50,246 bases of DNA from Maribacter sp. 1_MG-2023 (GTDB lineage Bacteria > Bacteroidota > Bacteroidia > Flavobacteriales > Flavobacteriaceae): contig NZ_JAUOPN010000021.1 in the NCBI RefSeq assembly GCF_030547005.1, positions 1 through 50,246 on the forward strand. Direction: 5' to 3'. The notes beneath the pieces are model-generated. The model was not told where the DNA came from, did no database searches, and saw nothing but the letters and a program-made list of their open reading frames with translations. Made by a program: the position numbers and the translations under genes. Of the stretch, positions 15,394 to 24,348 are shown piece by piece (position 1 is the stretch's first letter; each line of letters begins with the position of its first letter).

Positions 15394-16674
15394 TTAAACT
15401 GTTTCAGCTTTAAGTTCTTCTGCCTTACCATCTGAATCTTTTGGATAGATAGTTGCATTTTTTAATCTGTTCATTCTTCTTTTAATATTACCCCTAACAA
15501 CATAATGATCAATTGTTGGTGCAAATACGTTCATTAAAAGGATAGCTAAGAAAACACCTTCTGGGTAAGCAGGATTGAATACACGAATCATTACAGAAAT
15601 AAATCCTATAAAGAACCCATAATACCACTTCCCTTTATTTGTTTGTGAACCTGTAACAGGATCAGTAGCCATATAGACAATACCGAATGCTAAACCACCT
15701 ACGATTAAATGTTTCCAGAAATCGAAACTCATCAATCCGTAAAATTTACTTGATTCGCCTACCCAACCAAAATCTACTACTTGATTGAATATTAAACCCA
15801 TTACCAATGAACCAATAACAGCACTTACCATTATTCTCCAGCTAGCAATTTTTGTGAATATCAAAAATAAACCACCTAATAAGATTAAAAATGCAGATGT
15901 TTCACCTACAGAACCTGGTATAAAACCGAAGAACATATCTGAAACAGAATATGTCATTTCAGCCCCCTTATTCTGAGCTAAGTAACCTAATATAGTTTCA
16001 CCGGATATCGCATCAACGTTTGCGCCAGCTAAAATTTCTTCTGAACGCTCACGAGCTCCATAAACCCAAACTTTATCACCACTCATCCAAGTAGGATATG
16101 CGAAGAACAAGAATGCTCTAATTGTTAAAGCAGGATTAAGAATATTCATTCCCGTTCCTCCAAAAACCTCTTTACCTATAACAACACCAAAAACAACGGC
16201 TACAGACAACATCCAAAGTGGCGTATCAATAGGCACTATTAATGGAACTAACATACCGGTAACTAAATACCCCTCTTCTACTTCGTGACCTTTTATAACA
16301 GCAAAAATAAATTCTACTATAAGACCGACACCATAAGAAACAACTACTAATGGCAATACCTTAATGATACCGATCCAAAAATTGTCCCAAGTAAGGAAAT
16401 CATTCATCAAAGAAAAATCTGCCGGAAATCCGTTTATTGCAGAATAGTGTTGGTAACCTGCGTTGAACATAGAAAATATCAACACTGGTACCAGCGCCAT
16501 TATTACCGTATTCATTGTTCGCTTTAAATCATCTGCCGATTTTACGTGTGTACCACCTGCATGAGTAGTCTCATCTGGCGAAAACAAAAAAGTATGAAAG
16601 GCATTAAAGGCAGGAGCCATTTTCTTACCCTGATACTTCAGTTTAAGTTCGTGTAATTTGCTTTTTAAACTCAT
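15394..16674 (-). CDS. nqrB: Na+-translocating NADH:quinone reductase subunit B
   Basis: 426 aa, about ten membrane helices. NqrB carries covalent FMN and riboflavin and contains the sodium channel. Family blocks: EEGYLVTGMLVPLIVP (133-148), GKEVFGGTGMNILNPALTIRAFLFFAYP (167-194, given as landmarks), and MATDPVTGSQTNKGKWYYG near the C-terminus. The expected flavinylation site is at 221-227, D-A-I-S-G-E-T, with Thr227 aligned to the FMN Thr; the residue before it is Glu where the ApbE consensus has Ala. Three bases separate it from nqrA. Confidence 0.96.
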   Translation of the reverse strand: MSLKSKLHELKLKYQGKKMAPAFNAFHTFLFSPDETTHAGGTHVKSADDLKRTMNTVIMALVPVLIFSMFNAGYQHYSAINGFPADFSLMNDFLTWDNFWIGIIKVLPLVVVSYGVGLIVEFIFAVIKGHEVEEGYLVTGMLVPLIVPIDTPLWMLSVAVVFGVVIGKEVFGGTGMNILNPALTIRAFLFFAYPTWMSGDKVWVYGARERSEEILAGANVDAISGETILGYLAQNKGAEMTYSVSDMFFGFIPGSVGETSAFLILLGGLFLIFTKIASWRIMVSAVIGSLVMGLIFNQVVDFGWVGESSKFYGLMSFDFWKHLIVGGLAFGIVYMATDPVTGSQTNKGKWYYGFFIGFISVMIRVFNPAYPEGVFLAILLMNVFAPTIDHYVVRGNIKRRMNRLKNATIYPKDSDGKAEELKAETV

Positions 16675-16677
16675 TTC

Positions 16678-18027
16678 TTATCCTATTTCTTTTTGCAATA
16701 AATCTAGCCCCTCACGAATAATCTTCTGGTGTGGTTGCTTAGAAATACATATAAACTCAGTTAACGAAAAATCTTCTGGAGCCACCTCGTACAAACCTAA
16801 TTGCTCCATTTCATCCAAGTCTTTTACCATACAAGCTTTTAACAATTGCATTGGAAAAATATCCATCGGAAAAACTTTCTCATATTGTCCCGTCACTACG
16901 AAAGCCCTGTGCTCTCCGTTAGTATTGGTATCTAAATCATACTTTTTGTTTGGCTGCATCCAAGAGAAAGTCAATGCTCTTGTTGCCGAAACTTTATTAA
17001 AAACTGGCTTATTCCATCCGAACAATTCATAATCGTCTCCTTCTGGAATAACTGTTACAGTATTATTATAATACCCTAGGTAACCATCTGGTCTACTTTT
17101 AGAACCCGTAAGAACATCACCATTTATGACTCTAAAGTTTTCTTCGTTCACACCACTAGCGTATAAAAAAGTAGAAATCTCTGCTCCTATTTTTGTTGTA
17201 TAATATTTAGGCGCCTTAACTGAAGAACCTGCTAGCGCTATAACACGCTCTGCATTGAACTTACCTGTCAACAAATATTCACCTATAATGATTAAATCTT
17301 GCGGAGTAACCGTCCAAACCAACTCACCTTTATTAATAGGATCTAATTTATTTATTTGTGTACCTACCAAACCTGAAGGATGCGGACCAGAAACATTATG
17401 CAACTCTATGCCAGTCATGGAAGACAATGGCGATTTGCTAGAACCTACAGATAAATGAACTTTACCAGGCGTTAATTTACCCAATGCCGTAATTGCAGCT
17501 TGTAATTCTTTTTCTTTACCCTGTAATACATAATCCAAATCTGCTTGTAACGGCCCACTTGAATATCCAGAAATAAAAATAGATTTCGGTGTAGTATCAG
17601 GATTAGCGACTACATCATAAGGTCTCTGCTTAATAAATGGCCAACAGCCACTTTTCAACAGAACAGCTTTCAACTCTTCTTTCGATGTATTGTTTACATC
17701 TAAAGCAGCACCCGAAAATGCCTCTTGTGTTTTGTCTGCTAATATCTTTAAGGTCAAAATACGTCTTCTATCCCCTCTTTCAATCTCAATAAGCTCACCG
17801 CTTACTGGCGAAACAAAAAGCATGCTTTCCATGTTTTTGTTATAAAACAAAGGCTCTCCCGCTTTTACTTCGGTGCCTTGCTTTACCATCATTTTTGGGG
17901 TAATTCCGTGAAAATCACTTAACTGTATAGCGTAAACATTACTTAAAACAGCTTTTGAAGTAGTCTGTTCTGCGGTTCCCACCAGATTAATGTTGAGCCC
18001 TTTTTTAATTCGAATGTCTTTTGACAT
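16678..18027 (-). CDS. nqrA: Na+-translocating NADH:quinone reductase subunit A
   Basis: 449 aa, soluble cytoplasmic-side subunit without redox cofactors, associated with quinone binding. Family landmarks: an N-terminal IRIKKGLNINL block, PKMMVKQGTEVKAGEPLFYNK (~44-64), KSGCWPFIKQRPYDVVA (~135-151) and SGPHPSGLVGTQIN (~214-227). First gene of nqrABCDEF. A TAAATTTG element lies 35-42 bp upstream and a palindrome further upstream, in a 152-bp divergent gap shared with the T9SS plug gene. Confidence 0.96.
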   Translation of the reverse strand: MSKDIRIKKGLNINLVGTAEQTTSKAVLSNVYAIQLSDFHGITPKMMVKQGTEVKAGEPLFYNKNMESMLFVSPVSGELIEIERGDRRRILTLKILADKTQEAFSGAALDVNNTSKEELKAVLLKSGCWPFIKQRPYDVVANPDTTPKSIFISGYSSGPLQADLDYVLQGKEKELQAAITALGKLTPGKVHLSVGSSKSPLSSMTGIELHNVSGPHPSGLVGTQINKLDPINKGELVWTVTPQDLIIIGEYLLTGKFNAERVIALAGSSVKAPKYYTTKIGAEISTFLYASGVNEENFRVINGDVLTGSKSRPDGYLGYYNNTVTVIPEGDDYELFGWNKPVFNKVSATRALTFSWMQPNKKYDLDTNTNGEHRAFVVTGQYEKVFPMDIFPMQLLKACMVKDLDEMEQLGLYEVAPEDFSLTEFICISKQPHQKIIREGLDLLQKEIG

Positions 18028-18061
18028 GTGCGTATAGACCTTTAGGTTATCAAAATTTGAG

Positions 18062-18069
18062 CAAATTTA
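18062..18069 (-). promoter_or_regulatory. Candidate nqrA -7 element (TAAATTTG on minus strand)
   Basis: On the minus strand this reads TAAATTTG, matching TAnnTTTG, and would give a leader of about 28 nt before nqrA. No clear -33 element. Confidence 0.45.
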
Positions 18070-18094
18070 AGTACAAAAACTTCGTTTTCATAAT

Positions 18095-18118
18095 TATTGT
18101 CCCATAAATTAGACAATA
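18095..18118. promoter_or_regulatory. Palindrome TATTGTC-N10-GACAATA, possible operator
   Basis: Perfect 7-bp inverted repeat with 10-bp spacing, about one helical turn plus half-sites. It sits upstream of the nqrA -7 element and 62 bp before the divergent plug gene. No U-run follows, so it is not a terminator. A regulator dimer site is inference. Confidence 0.4.
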
Positions 18119-18152
18119 GAACGAGGTATATTTTTTAGGCACCCTTTTTGTT

Positions 18153-18160
18153 TACCTTTA
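18153..18160 (+). promoter_or_regulatory. Candidate -7 element of the plug gene (TACCTTTA)
   Basis: One mismatch to TAnnTTTG, 19 bp before the ATG at 18180, with a T-rich stretch (18131-18136) near the expected -33 position. Confidence 0.35.
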
Positions 18161-18179
18161 CTTAAAAAAACGGGGTATA

Positions 18180-19421
18180 ATGCGCATTTTCTTCAAACAC
18201 TTTATTTGTCTATTATTTTTACAAAATTTAGCTGCTCAAGTTCAAGAAGAGTTTAATCCTCCTGAGAATATAAAATCTATAGTTTTCAAAGGCCCTACCG
18301 AAGATCAATTCCCTGTTATTAAAATAGGAGAACCTTTATATCTAGAGTTCGATGATATTTTAGCCAACGAACAAGATTACTACTATAAGGTAATTCATTG
18401 CGATTACGACTGGACACCCTCTTCTTTATTAAAATCTCAATATTTAGATGGTGTCGATAATCAACGAATTACTGATTACGAAAATAGTTTTAGCACGCTA
18501 CAATCATATTCTAATTATCAACTGACCATACCAAACGATAATGTTCGACTTAAAGTTAGCGGCAATTATCTTATAGAAATTTACAATAGCAACAACGACT
18601 TACAATTCTCAAGAAGATTTGTAGTATACAAAGACATTGTTGCTGTTTCTACTTCTATTAAACGTTCTAGAGATTTTAATTATATCAACGAAAAGCAAGT
18701 CGTTCAATTTAGTATTACTTCTGGATCATTACGTCTTATAAACCCGAAAAAAGAAGTTAAAGTTGCCATTCTTCAAAACCATTATTGGCCCACAGCTATT
18801 ACCAACATTGCACCACAATACACTTTAGGGAGCGAATTAGTCTATAAATATGATCAAGAAACCGCCTTTTATGGTGGTAACGAATTTCTATTGTTCGATA
18901 CTAGTGACCTTAGAGCACCTAGTTCACAAATTTCTAGTATTGATCTCACAGACCTTTATAATCATTATTTATTCGCTGATGATTTTAGAAACGACAAACC
19001 ATACACCTATTTTCCTGATATAAATGGAGATTTTGTCGTTAGAACTTTACAAGGTGACAATACCTCTAGAGAAGCTGAGTACACCAATGTTTATTTTAGT
19101 TTACCTTACACTGAATACATTGCTTTAGATGATGTCTATATTTTTGGAAAGTTCAATAATTACGCCCTTACAGACCAAAACAAACTGGTTTATAATGAAA
19201 AAAACGGCATGTTAGAAGCCACCCTAAAAATGAAACAGGGTTTTTATAATTACAAATACGTAGTTAAAGGTGGTGAAAAAATTAAATTAAATGAGGTTGG
19301 CGGCAACTTCCATTTTACAGAAAACAATTATCTGGTACTTGTATATTACCGCAATTTTGGCGATATGTACGATAGTATTATAGGTATTGGCTCTGCCAAT
19401 TCTAGAAATATCACCAACTAG
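18180..19421 (+). CDS. Type IX secretion system plug-like protein (DUF5103)
   Basis: 413 aa with signal peptide (residues 1-19, ending NLAAQ). The pattern matches the DUF5103 family, which includes the Plug protein that closes the periplasmic side of the SprA translocon in Flavobacterium. Landmarks: YYYKVIHCDYDWTPSSLLKS (~66-85), a beta-rich first domain ending RRFVVYKDI (~146), a LRAPSSQISSID segment, and a C-terminal carbohydrate-module-like part (VYIFGKFNNYALTDQNKL, then MKQGFYNYKYVV). The name rests on recalled family features. It is divergent from nqrA. Confidence 0.82.
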   Translation: MRIFFKHFICLLFLQNLAAQVQEEFNPPENIKSIVFKGPTEDQFPVIKIGEPLYLEFDDILANEQDYYYKVIHCDYDWTPSSLLKSQYLDGVDNQRITDYENSFSTLQSYSNYQLTIPNDNVRLKVSGNYLIEIYNSNNDLQFSRRFVVYKDIVAVSTSIKRSRDFNYINEKQVVQFSITSGSLRLINPKKEVKVAILQNHYWPTAITNIAPQYTLGSELVYKYDQETAFYGGNEFLLFDTSDLRAPSSQISSIDLTDLYNHYLFADDFRNDKPYTYFPDINGDFVVRTLQGDNTSREAEYTNVYFSLPYTEYIALDDVYIFGKFNNYALTDQNKLVYNEKNGMLEATLKMKQGFYNYKYVVKGGEKIKLNEVGGNFHFTENNYLVLVYYRNFGDMYDSIIGIGSANSRNITN

Positions 19422-19447
19422 CTGTATATTTACGTTTTTCATTGATT

Positions 19448-20572
19448 ATGGAGAACAAACCCGCCGTTCAACCATCAGGCAGATTTAAACTAAAATATAG
19501 AGGTATAGATTGCCTAAATTGCGGGCACCCTCTAGATTTAAGTGATAAATATTGCCCTAATTGCTCACAAGCCAACAGCACCAAAAAACTCACCCTTTTT
19601 GATTTTTTCGAAGAGTTTCTTGCGAATTATTTCTCATACGATTCTAAGTTATGGAAAACCTTAACTGCCTTACTTTTAAGACCAGGCAAAATAACAAGGG
19701 AATACATTTCAGGCAAACGACTTTCCTACACCAACCCTTTTCGATTTCTACTCAGCTTATCTATTATTTATTTTCTGATTATCAGCTTTAGCAGCGAATT
19801 TGAATCTTTCAATAAATTTGGCTACGAAATCAGAAAACCAATTATTGATCTTCAAACAGAATTTGATAAAATTGAATTTGAAAATGAAGAAGAACGGCAG
19901 CTTGCCCTAATTCAAATGGACTCGCTTAAAATAAATAGCTTTTTCAAAAATCAAATGAGCGATAAAGACTCTACTATTTTAGTAAACCCTAAGTCTTATT
20001 TTAAAGAAATTAATACAGAAGATCTAACACGCCGCTTTCTTGGCAAAATAGACTTCTTCAACACCGTTATTAAGCACGATACCATTTATTATTTTGAACA
20101 AGGTTTAACTAAATTTGAAATACCAGAAAACAAAGAAAATGAAATGGCATTTAACTTAGCAAGTAGCTTGGTTGACATTGAAAAACGACCCGGAACGTTC
20201 GTGAATTCTTTAATTTCAAAGCTACCATTCACCACATTTTTCTTTCTTCCGTTCTTTTCTATTTTCATTTGGATGGTCTATGTCAGAAAAAAATACACTT
20301 ATACCGATCATTTAATCTTTAGTTTCCACAATCAGTCATTATTATTTATCTTGCTCATTGTTAGCAATTTGATTAACGTAGTGTTCAATATTAGTAGCGA
20401 AGGATTGTTTATTTTAATATTCGCTATCTACCTTTATAAAGCAATGCGAAATTTCTATCAGCAAGGAAGAGTTAAAACGGTTATAAAATATTTTTTCCTA
20501 AATACATTATTTTTTATCTTAGGAAGTATAGCGATAACCATATTAATCGCAGCAAGCGTATTTACATATTAA
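19448..20572 (+). CDS. DUF3667 zinc-ribbon membrane protein
   Basis: 374 aa from the ATG at 19448; a TTG two codons upstream is less likely. The N-terminus has a double CxxC zinc ribbon (CLNCGHPLDLSDKYCPNCSQ, residues ~22-41). The domain start TLFDFFEEFLANYFSYDSKL and the KITREYISGKR block are typical of DUF3667. Several membrane helices follow (~95-112, then four or so after residue 255). The central part is soluble and acidic. Function unknown. apaG starts 2 bp after the stop. Confidence 0.85.
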   Translation: MENKPAVQPSGRFKLKYRGIDCLNCGHPLDLSDKYCPNCSQANSTKKLTLFDFFEEFLANYFSYDSKLWKTLTALLLRPGKITREYISGKRLSYTNPFRFLLSLSIIYFLIISFSSEFESFNKFGYEIRKPIIDLQTEFDKIEFENEEERQLALIQMDSLKINSFFKNQMSDKDSTILVNPKSYFKEINTEDLTRRFLGKIDFFNTVIKHDTIYYFEQGLTKFEIPENKENEMAFNLASSLVDIEKRPGTFVNSLISKLPFTTFFFLPFFSIFIWMVYVRKKYTYTDHLIFSFHNQSLLFILLIVSNLINVVFNISSEGLFILIFAIYLYKAMRNFYQQGRVKTVIKYFFLNTLFFILGSIAITILIAASVFTY

Positions 20573-20574
20573 AT

Positions 20575-20964
20575 ATGATGATAACACAGGTAACTAAAGG
20601 CATTAAAATTTCGGTTCAAACAACTTTTGAAGGCACGTTCTTTAAAAACTACAAAATGCATTATGCTTTTGGGTATACTATTACCATTGAGAACCAAAGC
20701 AAAGATGTTGTTCAGTTAACTTCTCGTCATTGGAAAATATATGACTCTTTAAATGAAATGGAAACCTTAGATGGTGAAGGTGTGATTGGAAAAAAACCAG
20801 TAATTCAGTCAGGGGAATCTCACACCTATAATTCAGGTTGCCTACTAACTTCGCCAATAGGCGCAATGAAAGGTCATTACAATATGGTAATTATGAGTAA
20901 TGCAGAAAAATTTAGGGTTTATATTCCTACTTTTAAATTTAGCGCACCTTTCGCCCTTAACTAA
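20575..20964 (+). CDS. apaG: ApaG domain protein
   Basis: 129 aa; either of two consecutive ATG codons (20575, 20578) could start it. The single FN3-like ApaG domain is recognisable by YAFGYTITIENQSKDVVQL, SRHWKIYDS, GEGVIGKKPVIQSGESHTY and a GAMKGHYNM segment. ApaG is linked to Co2+/Mg2+ handling in enterobacteria, though its molecular role is unclear. It is likely co-transcribed with the DUF3667 gene. Confidence 0.93.
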   Translation: MMITQVTKGIKISVQTTFEGTFFKNYKMHYAFGYTITIENQSKDVVQLTSRHWKIYDSLNEMETLDGEGVIGKKPVIQSGESHTYNSGCLLTSPIGAMKGHYNMVIMSNAEKFRVYIPTFKFSAPFALN

Positions 20965-21000
20965 ACTCTTTTTATAGTTTTTAGTCCACCACCCTTTTAG

Positions 21001-21008
21001 TACCTTTG
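21001..21008 (+). promoter_or_regulatory. Bacteroidota -7 element of pruA (TACCTTTG)
   Basis: TACCTTTG lies 29 bp before the pruA ATG at 21038 and fits TAnnTTTG. It argues against the TTG at 21032 as start only weakly, since both lie downstream. Confidence 0.5.
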
Positions 21009-21037
21009 TTCAACTTTTTAATTTAAAAAAATTGACA

Positions 21038-22666
21038 ATGGGTAAAGGATTTTTTCAAGTTCCTACAGCATTTAATGAACCAATTAAAAGCTATGCTCCT
21101 GGATCTCCAGAAAGAGAAGCAGTTTTGGAACAATACAAAGCATATTTCAACAACACGGTTGATGTACCAATGTATATTGGTTCAGAAGAGGTACGTACAG
21201 GCAATACTAAGCCAATGTCGCCACCACACGATCACAAAAACATTGTAGGTACTTATCATACTGCCAATAAAGAAAATGTACAATCTGCAATTGATAACTG
21301 TTTATCATCTAGAGATGCATGGGCTAACTTAACTTGGGAGCAACGTGCAGCTATTTTCTTAAAAGCTGCTGAATTACTTGCAGGTCCTTATCGTGCGAAG
21401 ATTAATGCGGCAACCATGATTGCACAATCTAAAAATATTCACCAAGCAGAAATAGATGCCGCTTGCGAGTTAATTGACTTTTTACGTTTTAACGTAGAGT
21501 ACATGTCGCAAATTTATGCTGAACAACCAGATTCTGCCGAAGGTATTTGGAACAGGGTAGAATATCGTCCTTTAGAAGGATTCATTTACGCAATTACCCC
21601 TTTCAACTTTACTGCTATTGCCGGTAATTTACCTGCAAGTGCAGCTATGATGGGTAACGTTGTTGTTTGGAAGCCAAGTGACTCTCAGGTTTTCTCTGCA
21701 AAAGTTATTGTAGATGTTTTCAAAGAAGCCGGTTTGCCTGACGGAGTTATCAATGTTGTTTATGGTGATCCAGTAATGATTACCGAAACCGTATTGGCTA
21801 GCCCAGATTTTGCCGGTATTCACTTTACAGGTTCTACACACGTGTTCAAAGAACTTTGGAAGCAAATAGGAAATAACATTCATACCTACAAAACATACCC
21901 AAAAATAGTTGGTGAAACTGGTGGTAAAGATTTTATTCTAGCACACCCAACTGCTAACCCTAAACAAGTAGCTACAGCGATTTCAAGAGGTGCATTCGAA
22001 TTTCAAGGTCAAAAATGTAGCGCAGCTTCAAGAGTATATTTACCAAAATCTACTTCTAAAGAGATTTTAGAATATGTTAAAGCTGATATTGCTTCTTTTA
22101 ACAAGCCTGGATCTCCTGAAGATATGAGCAATTTCATTACTGCAGTTATTCATGAAGGTTCTTTTGATAAATTGGCAAAATATATTACCCAAGCAAAAGA
22201 AGATAAAAATGCCGAAGTATATGCTGGTGGATCTTTTGACAAATCTAAAGGTTACTTTATTGAGCCAACCGTTATCTTAACAACAGACCCTAAATACACT
22301 ACTATGGAAACTGAATTATTCGGTCCTGTAGTTACTATTTATGTTTACGATGATAAAGATTGGAGCGAAACATTACAATTAATTGATGGCACTTCTGAGT
22401 ACGCACTTACTGGCGCTGTACTTTCACAAGATAGATATGCTATTGACGAAGCTACCAAAGCATTACAAAACTGTGCAGGCAACTTCTATATTAACGATAA
22501 ACCTACAGGTGCTGTAGTTGGTCAACAACCTTTCGGTGGAGCAAGAGCTTCTGGAACAAACGATAAGGCTGGATCAGCTCAAAACCTTTTGCGTTGGGTT
22601 TCTCCAAGATTAATAAAAGAGACTTTTGTTACTCCTGTTGATTACAGGTATCCGTTTTTAGGATAA
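21038..22666 (+). CDS. pruA: L-glutamate gamma-semialdehyde dehydrogenase (P5C dehydrogenase)
   Basis: 542 aa from the ATG at 21038. It oxidises glutamate semialdehyde to glutamate with NAD+, the last step of proline breakdown. The aldehyde dehydrogenase fold is complete: substrate loop TPFNFTAIAGNLP, NAD block VVWKPSD, HFTGSTHVF, the general-base Glu in VGETGGKDF and the catalytic Cys in FQGQKCSAASR. The PFGGARASGTNDKAG block near the C-terminus is typical of this subfamily. It is a monofunctional enzyme: there is no proline dehydrogenase domain and no putA/proDH neighbour here. Confidence 0.96.
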   Translation: MGKGFFQVPTAFNEPIKSYAPGSPEREAVLEQYKAYFNNTVDVPMYIGSEEVRTGNTKPMSPPHDHKNIVGTYHTANKENVQSAIDNCLSSRDAWANLTWEQRAAIFLKAAELLAGPYRAKINAATMIAQSKNIHQAEIDAACELIDFLRFNVEYMSQIYAEQPDSAEGIWNRVEYRPLEGFIYAITPFNFTAIAGNLPASAAMMGNVVVWKPSDSQVFSAKVIVDVFKEAGLPDGVINVVYGDPVMITETVLASPDFAGIHFTGSTHVFKELWKQIGNNIHTYKTYPKIVGETGGKDFILAHPTANPKQVATAISRGAFEFQGQKCSAASRVYLPKSTSKEILEYVKADIASFNKPGSPEDMSNFITAVIHEGSFDKLAKYITQAKEDKNAEVYAGGSFDKSKGYFIEPTVILTTDPKYTTMETELFGPVVTIYVYDDKDWSETLQLIDGTSEYALTGAVLSQDRYAIDEATKALQNCAGNFYINDKPTGAVVGQQPFGGARASGTNDKAGSAQNLLRWVSPRLIKETFVTPVDYRYPFLG

Positions 22667-22676
22667 AAATAACTTT

Positions 22677-22708
22677 AAAGGCTGAATGTAAATTCAGCCT
22701 TTTTTTTG
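22677..22708 (+). terminator. Terminator after pruA
   Basis: An 11-bp perfect stem, 22677-22687 paired with 22692-22702, 4-nt loop, then a T-run. Confidence 0.9.
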
Positions 22709-22777
22709 ACATAGCGCTTCTTTTAGCTTACATTACATGTATTGTAATTTACTTTTAACAACCTTAATATACTAATT

Positions 22778-23290
22778 ATGAAAAAGTTACTACTTACAGC
22801 ATTCTTATTTACAGGATGCTTTTCTTACGCACAAGAAGAATTAACACAAAACACAATCAAAGCCGTTTTAACCGGAAATCAATCTCAAGTGATACAACTT
22901 GCCGAAGCTTTTCCTGAAGAAAAATATGACTGGAGACCAGCAGAAGGTATCAGCTCTGTTGGCGAAGCGCTTTTACACGTTGCAGGTGGCAATTACTTTT
23001 TAGCCTCTAAATTAGGATTTGCTCCACCAGAAGATGTAGATGTAATGAACTTAGGTAAAATTACAGGTAAAGAGAACATCATTGCAGCTCTTAAAAAATC
23101 TAACGAATTCGTTCTAGAAAATATTACCAATGTTGAAGATGGTTCTTTAAACGAAGAAGTTGATTTCGGTTTTATGAAATCTAATAAACTAGGTGGATTA
23201 TTAGCCATTATGGAACACAACGGCGAACATAAAGGTCAACTTATTGCTTATGCAAGAACAAACGGAGTTGTACCACCATGGAGTGAGTAA
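22778..23290 (+). CDS. Secreted DinB-superfamily protein
   Basis: 170 aa with signal peptide (residues 1-18, ending CFSYAQ). The rest is a four-helix DinB/YfiT-like fold with the three metal-binding His positions visible: His in ALLHVAGGNYF (~67), and two in MEHNGEHKGQLIAYAR (~147-151). Related proteins are thiol-dependent transferases or of unknown function; the signal peptide puts this one in the periplasm, unlike most DinB proteins. Single gene, with terminators on both sides. Confidence 0.87.
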   Translation: MKKLLLTAFLFTGCFSYAQEELTQNTIKAVLTGNQSQVIQLAEAFPEEKYDWRPAEGISSVGEALLHVAGGNYFLASKLGFAPPEDVDVMNLGKITGKENIIAALKKSNEFVLENITNVEDGSLNEEVDFGFMKSNKLGGLLAIMEHNGEHKGQLIAYARTNGVVPPWSE

Positions 23291-23307
23291 TCATTTTTAC
23301 AAATACT

Positions 23308-23348
23308 AAAAACGTCCATCAACTATTTGTCGATGGACGTTTTTTTTG
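23308..23348 (+). terminator. Terminator after the DinB-family gene
   Basis: A 13-bp perfect stem, 23308-23320 paired with 23332-23344, 11-nt loop, continuing into a T-run. Confidence 0.88.
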
Positions 23349-23464
23349 CTATTTAAGAAACATTAACACCACTTCAATACAATACCAATGTAAATTTAAC
23401 GTTAATTAATTGTAAACTCAGGGTAATTTTTCGAAATTTGTACCTCACTAAAAATCAATTGCTT

Positions 23465-23581
23465 ATGACTATCGATAGTATTAAATTACACATGACATGC
23501 ATTCAAATCCATTCTTGGAATTATTTAAAAGAGTTTGCTCGTAAATACAAGAAGGCTTATTACAGTTCTTTTCTTCTGTAA
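23465..23581 (+). CDS. Possible 38-aa basic peptide
   Basis: An ATG-initiated frame in the gap before rsmG gives 38 residues, rich in Lys, Tyr and other aromatics (start MTIDSIKLHMT, end YYSSFLL). It ends 11 bp before the converging rsmG stop. Upstream at about 23436-23441 is a CGAAATTTG sequence, a poor match to a -7 element. Nothing else supports it. It may be chance, or part of a small RNA. Confidence 0.25.
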   Translation: MTIDSIKLHMTCIQIHSWNYLKEFARKYKKAYYSSFLL

Positions 23582-23592
23582 AAACTTTACGC

Positions 23593-24228
23593 TTACCCTT
23601 TATACTTTAACGGCAAATAGACCATTTTCTTTGTCTCAAAGAAATCTTCTTTAAAATAATCGGTCAAATTATAGATTTCAGCCGTTCTATAGTCTTTTAA
23701 TTCCTCGTTTAAATCACCACCTTTTAAATACAATATTCCATTGCGAATAGGGTGTTGAGATTCCTTTTTGATTTTTCCTTTTATCCAGTGCACAAAAGTT
23801 GGCATCGCTGCCACTGCCCTACTAACGATAAAATCGAATTTACCCGGTATCTCTTCAACCCTAGCGTTTATGGTAGTTACATTAGTTAACTGTAAGCCCT
23901 CAACAACCTCATTTACTACTTTTATTTTTTTACCAATAGAGTCCACTAATGTGAAATGTACTTCAGGAAATAAAATAGCCAATGGTATACCAGGAAAACC
24001 ACCACCTGTTCCAACATCAAGTATTGAAGCGCCATCTTTAAATTCTATGAATTTTGCGATACCCAATGAATGCAAAACATGTCTGAGATAAAGCTCATCT
24101 ATATCTTTTCTTGATACCACATTAATTTTTTGGTTCCAATCCTTATATAATTCCTCTAATTTTCTAAATTCTTGTTTTTGATTTTCAGATAAATTGGGAA
24201 AATTTTCAAATATGATTTCAACAGTCAT
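23593..24228 (-). CDS. rsmG: 16S rRNA (guanine-527-N7)-methyltransferase
   Basis: 211 aa. SAM-dependent enzyme that methylates G527 of 16S rRNA. Motif I ILDVGTGGGFPGIPLAI at ~69-85, the NVVSRKDIDELYLRHVLHSL block near 37-56, and FDFIVSRAVA around 130. Normal length. Single gene on the minus strand; its start is 3 bp from the divergent desaturase promoter element. Confidence 0.95.
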   Translation of the reverse strand: MTVEIIFENFPNLSENQKQEFRKLEELYKDWNQKINVVSRKDIDELYLRHVLHSLGIAKFIEFKDGASILDVGTGGGFPGIPLAILFPEVHFTLVDSIGKKIKVVNEVVEGLQLTNVTTINARVEEIPGKFDFIVSRAVAAMPTFVHWIKGKIKKESQHPIRNGILYLKGGDLNEELKDYRTAEIYNLTDYFKEDFFETKKMVYLPLKYKG

Positions 24229-24231
24229 GCG

Positions 24232-24239
24232 TATATTTG
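24232..24239 (+). promoter_or_regulatory. -7 element (TATATTTG) upstream of the desaturase
   Basis: TATATTTG on the plus strand directly abuts the rsmG start and would give a leader of about 100 nt for the desaturase gene. No -33 TTTG is clear; TTTC lies near the expected position. Confidence 0.4.
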
Positions 24240-24348
24240 TAAATAGATAATATTAGTATTTTCACTGATGCAAAGATTTAGCTTTTAATTAAGCTATCAA
24301 ACTATTATAGATTCAATTACAAAATATTAAGTAAAAGATTACCAAATT

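Noticed and set aside
13990..18027. Possibility that the operon is Rnf rather than Nqr
   Set aside because: NqrA and an NqrF with the [2Fe-2S] and FAD/NADH domains are present, and no RnfB/RnfC-type ferredoxin subunits are found.
19442..19447. TTG start two codons before the DUF3667 gene's ATG
   Set aside because: An ATG at 19448 is available and gives a normal N-terminus; nothing supports TTG.
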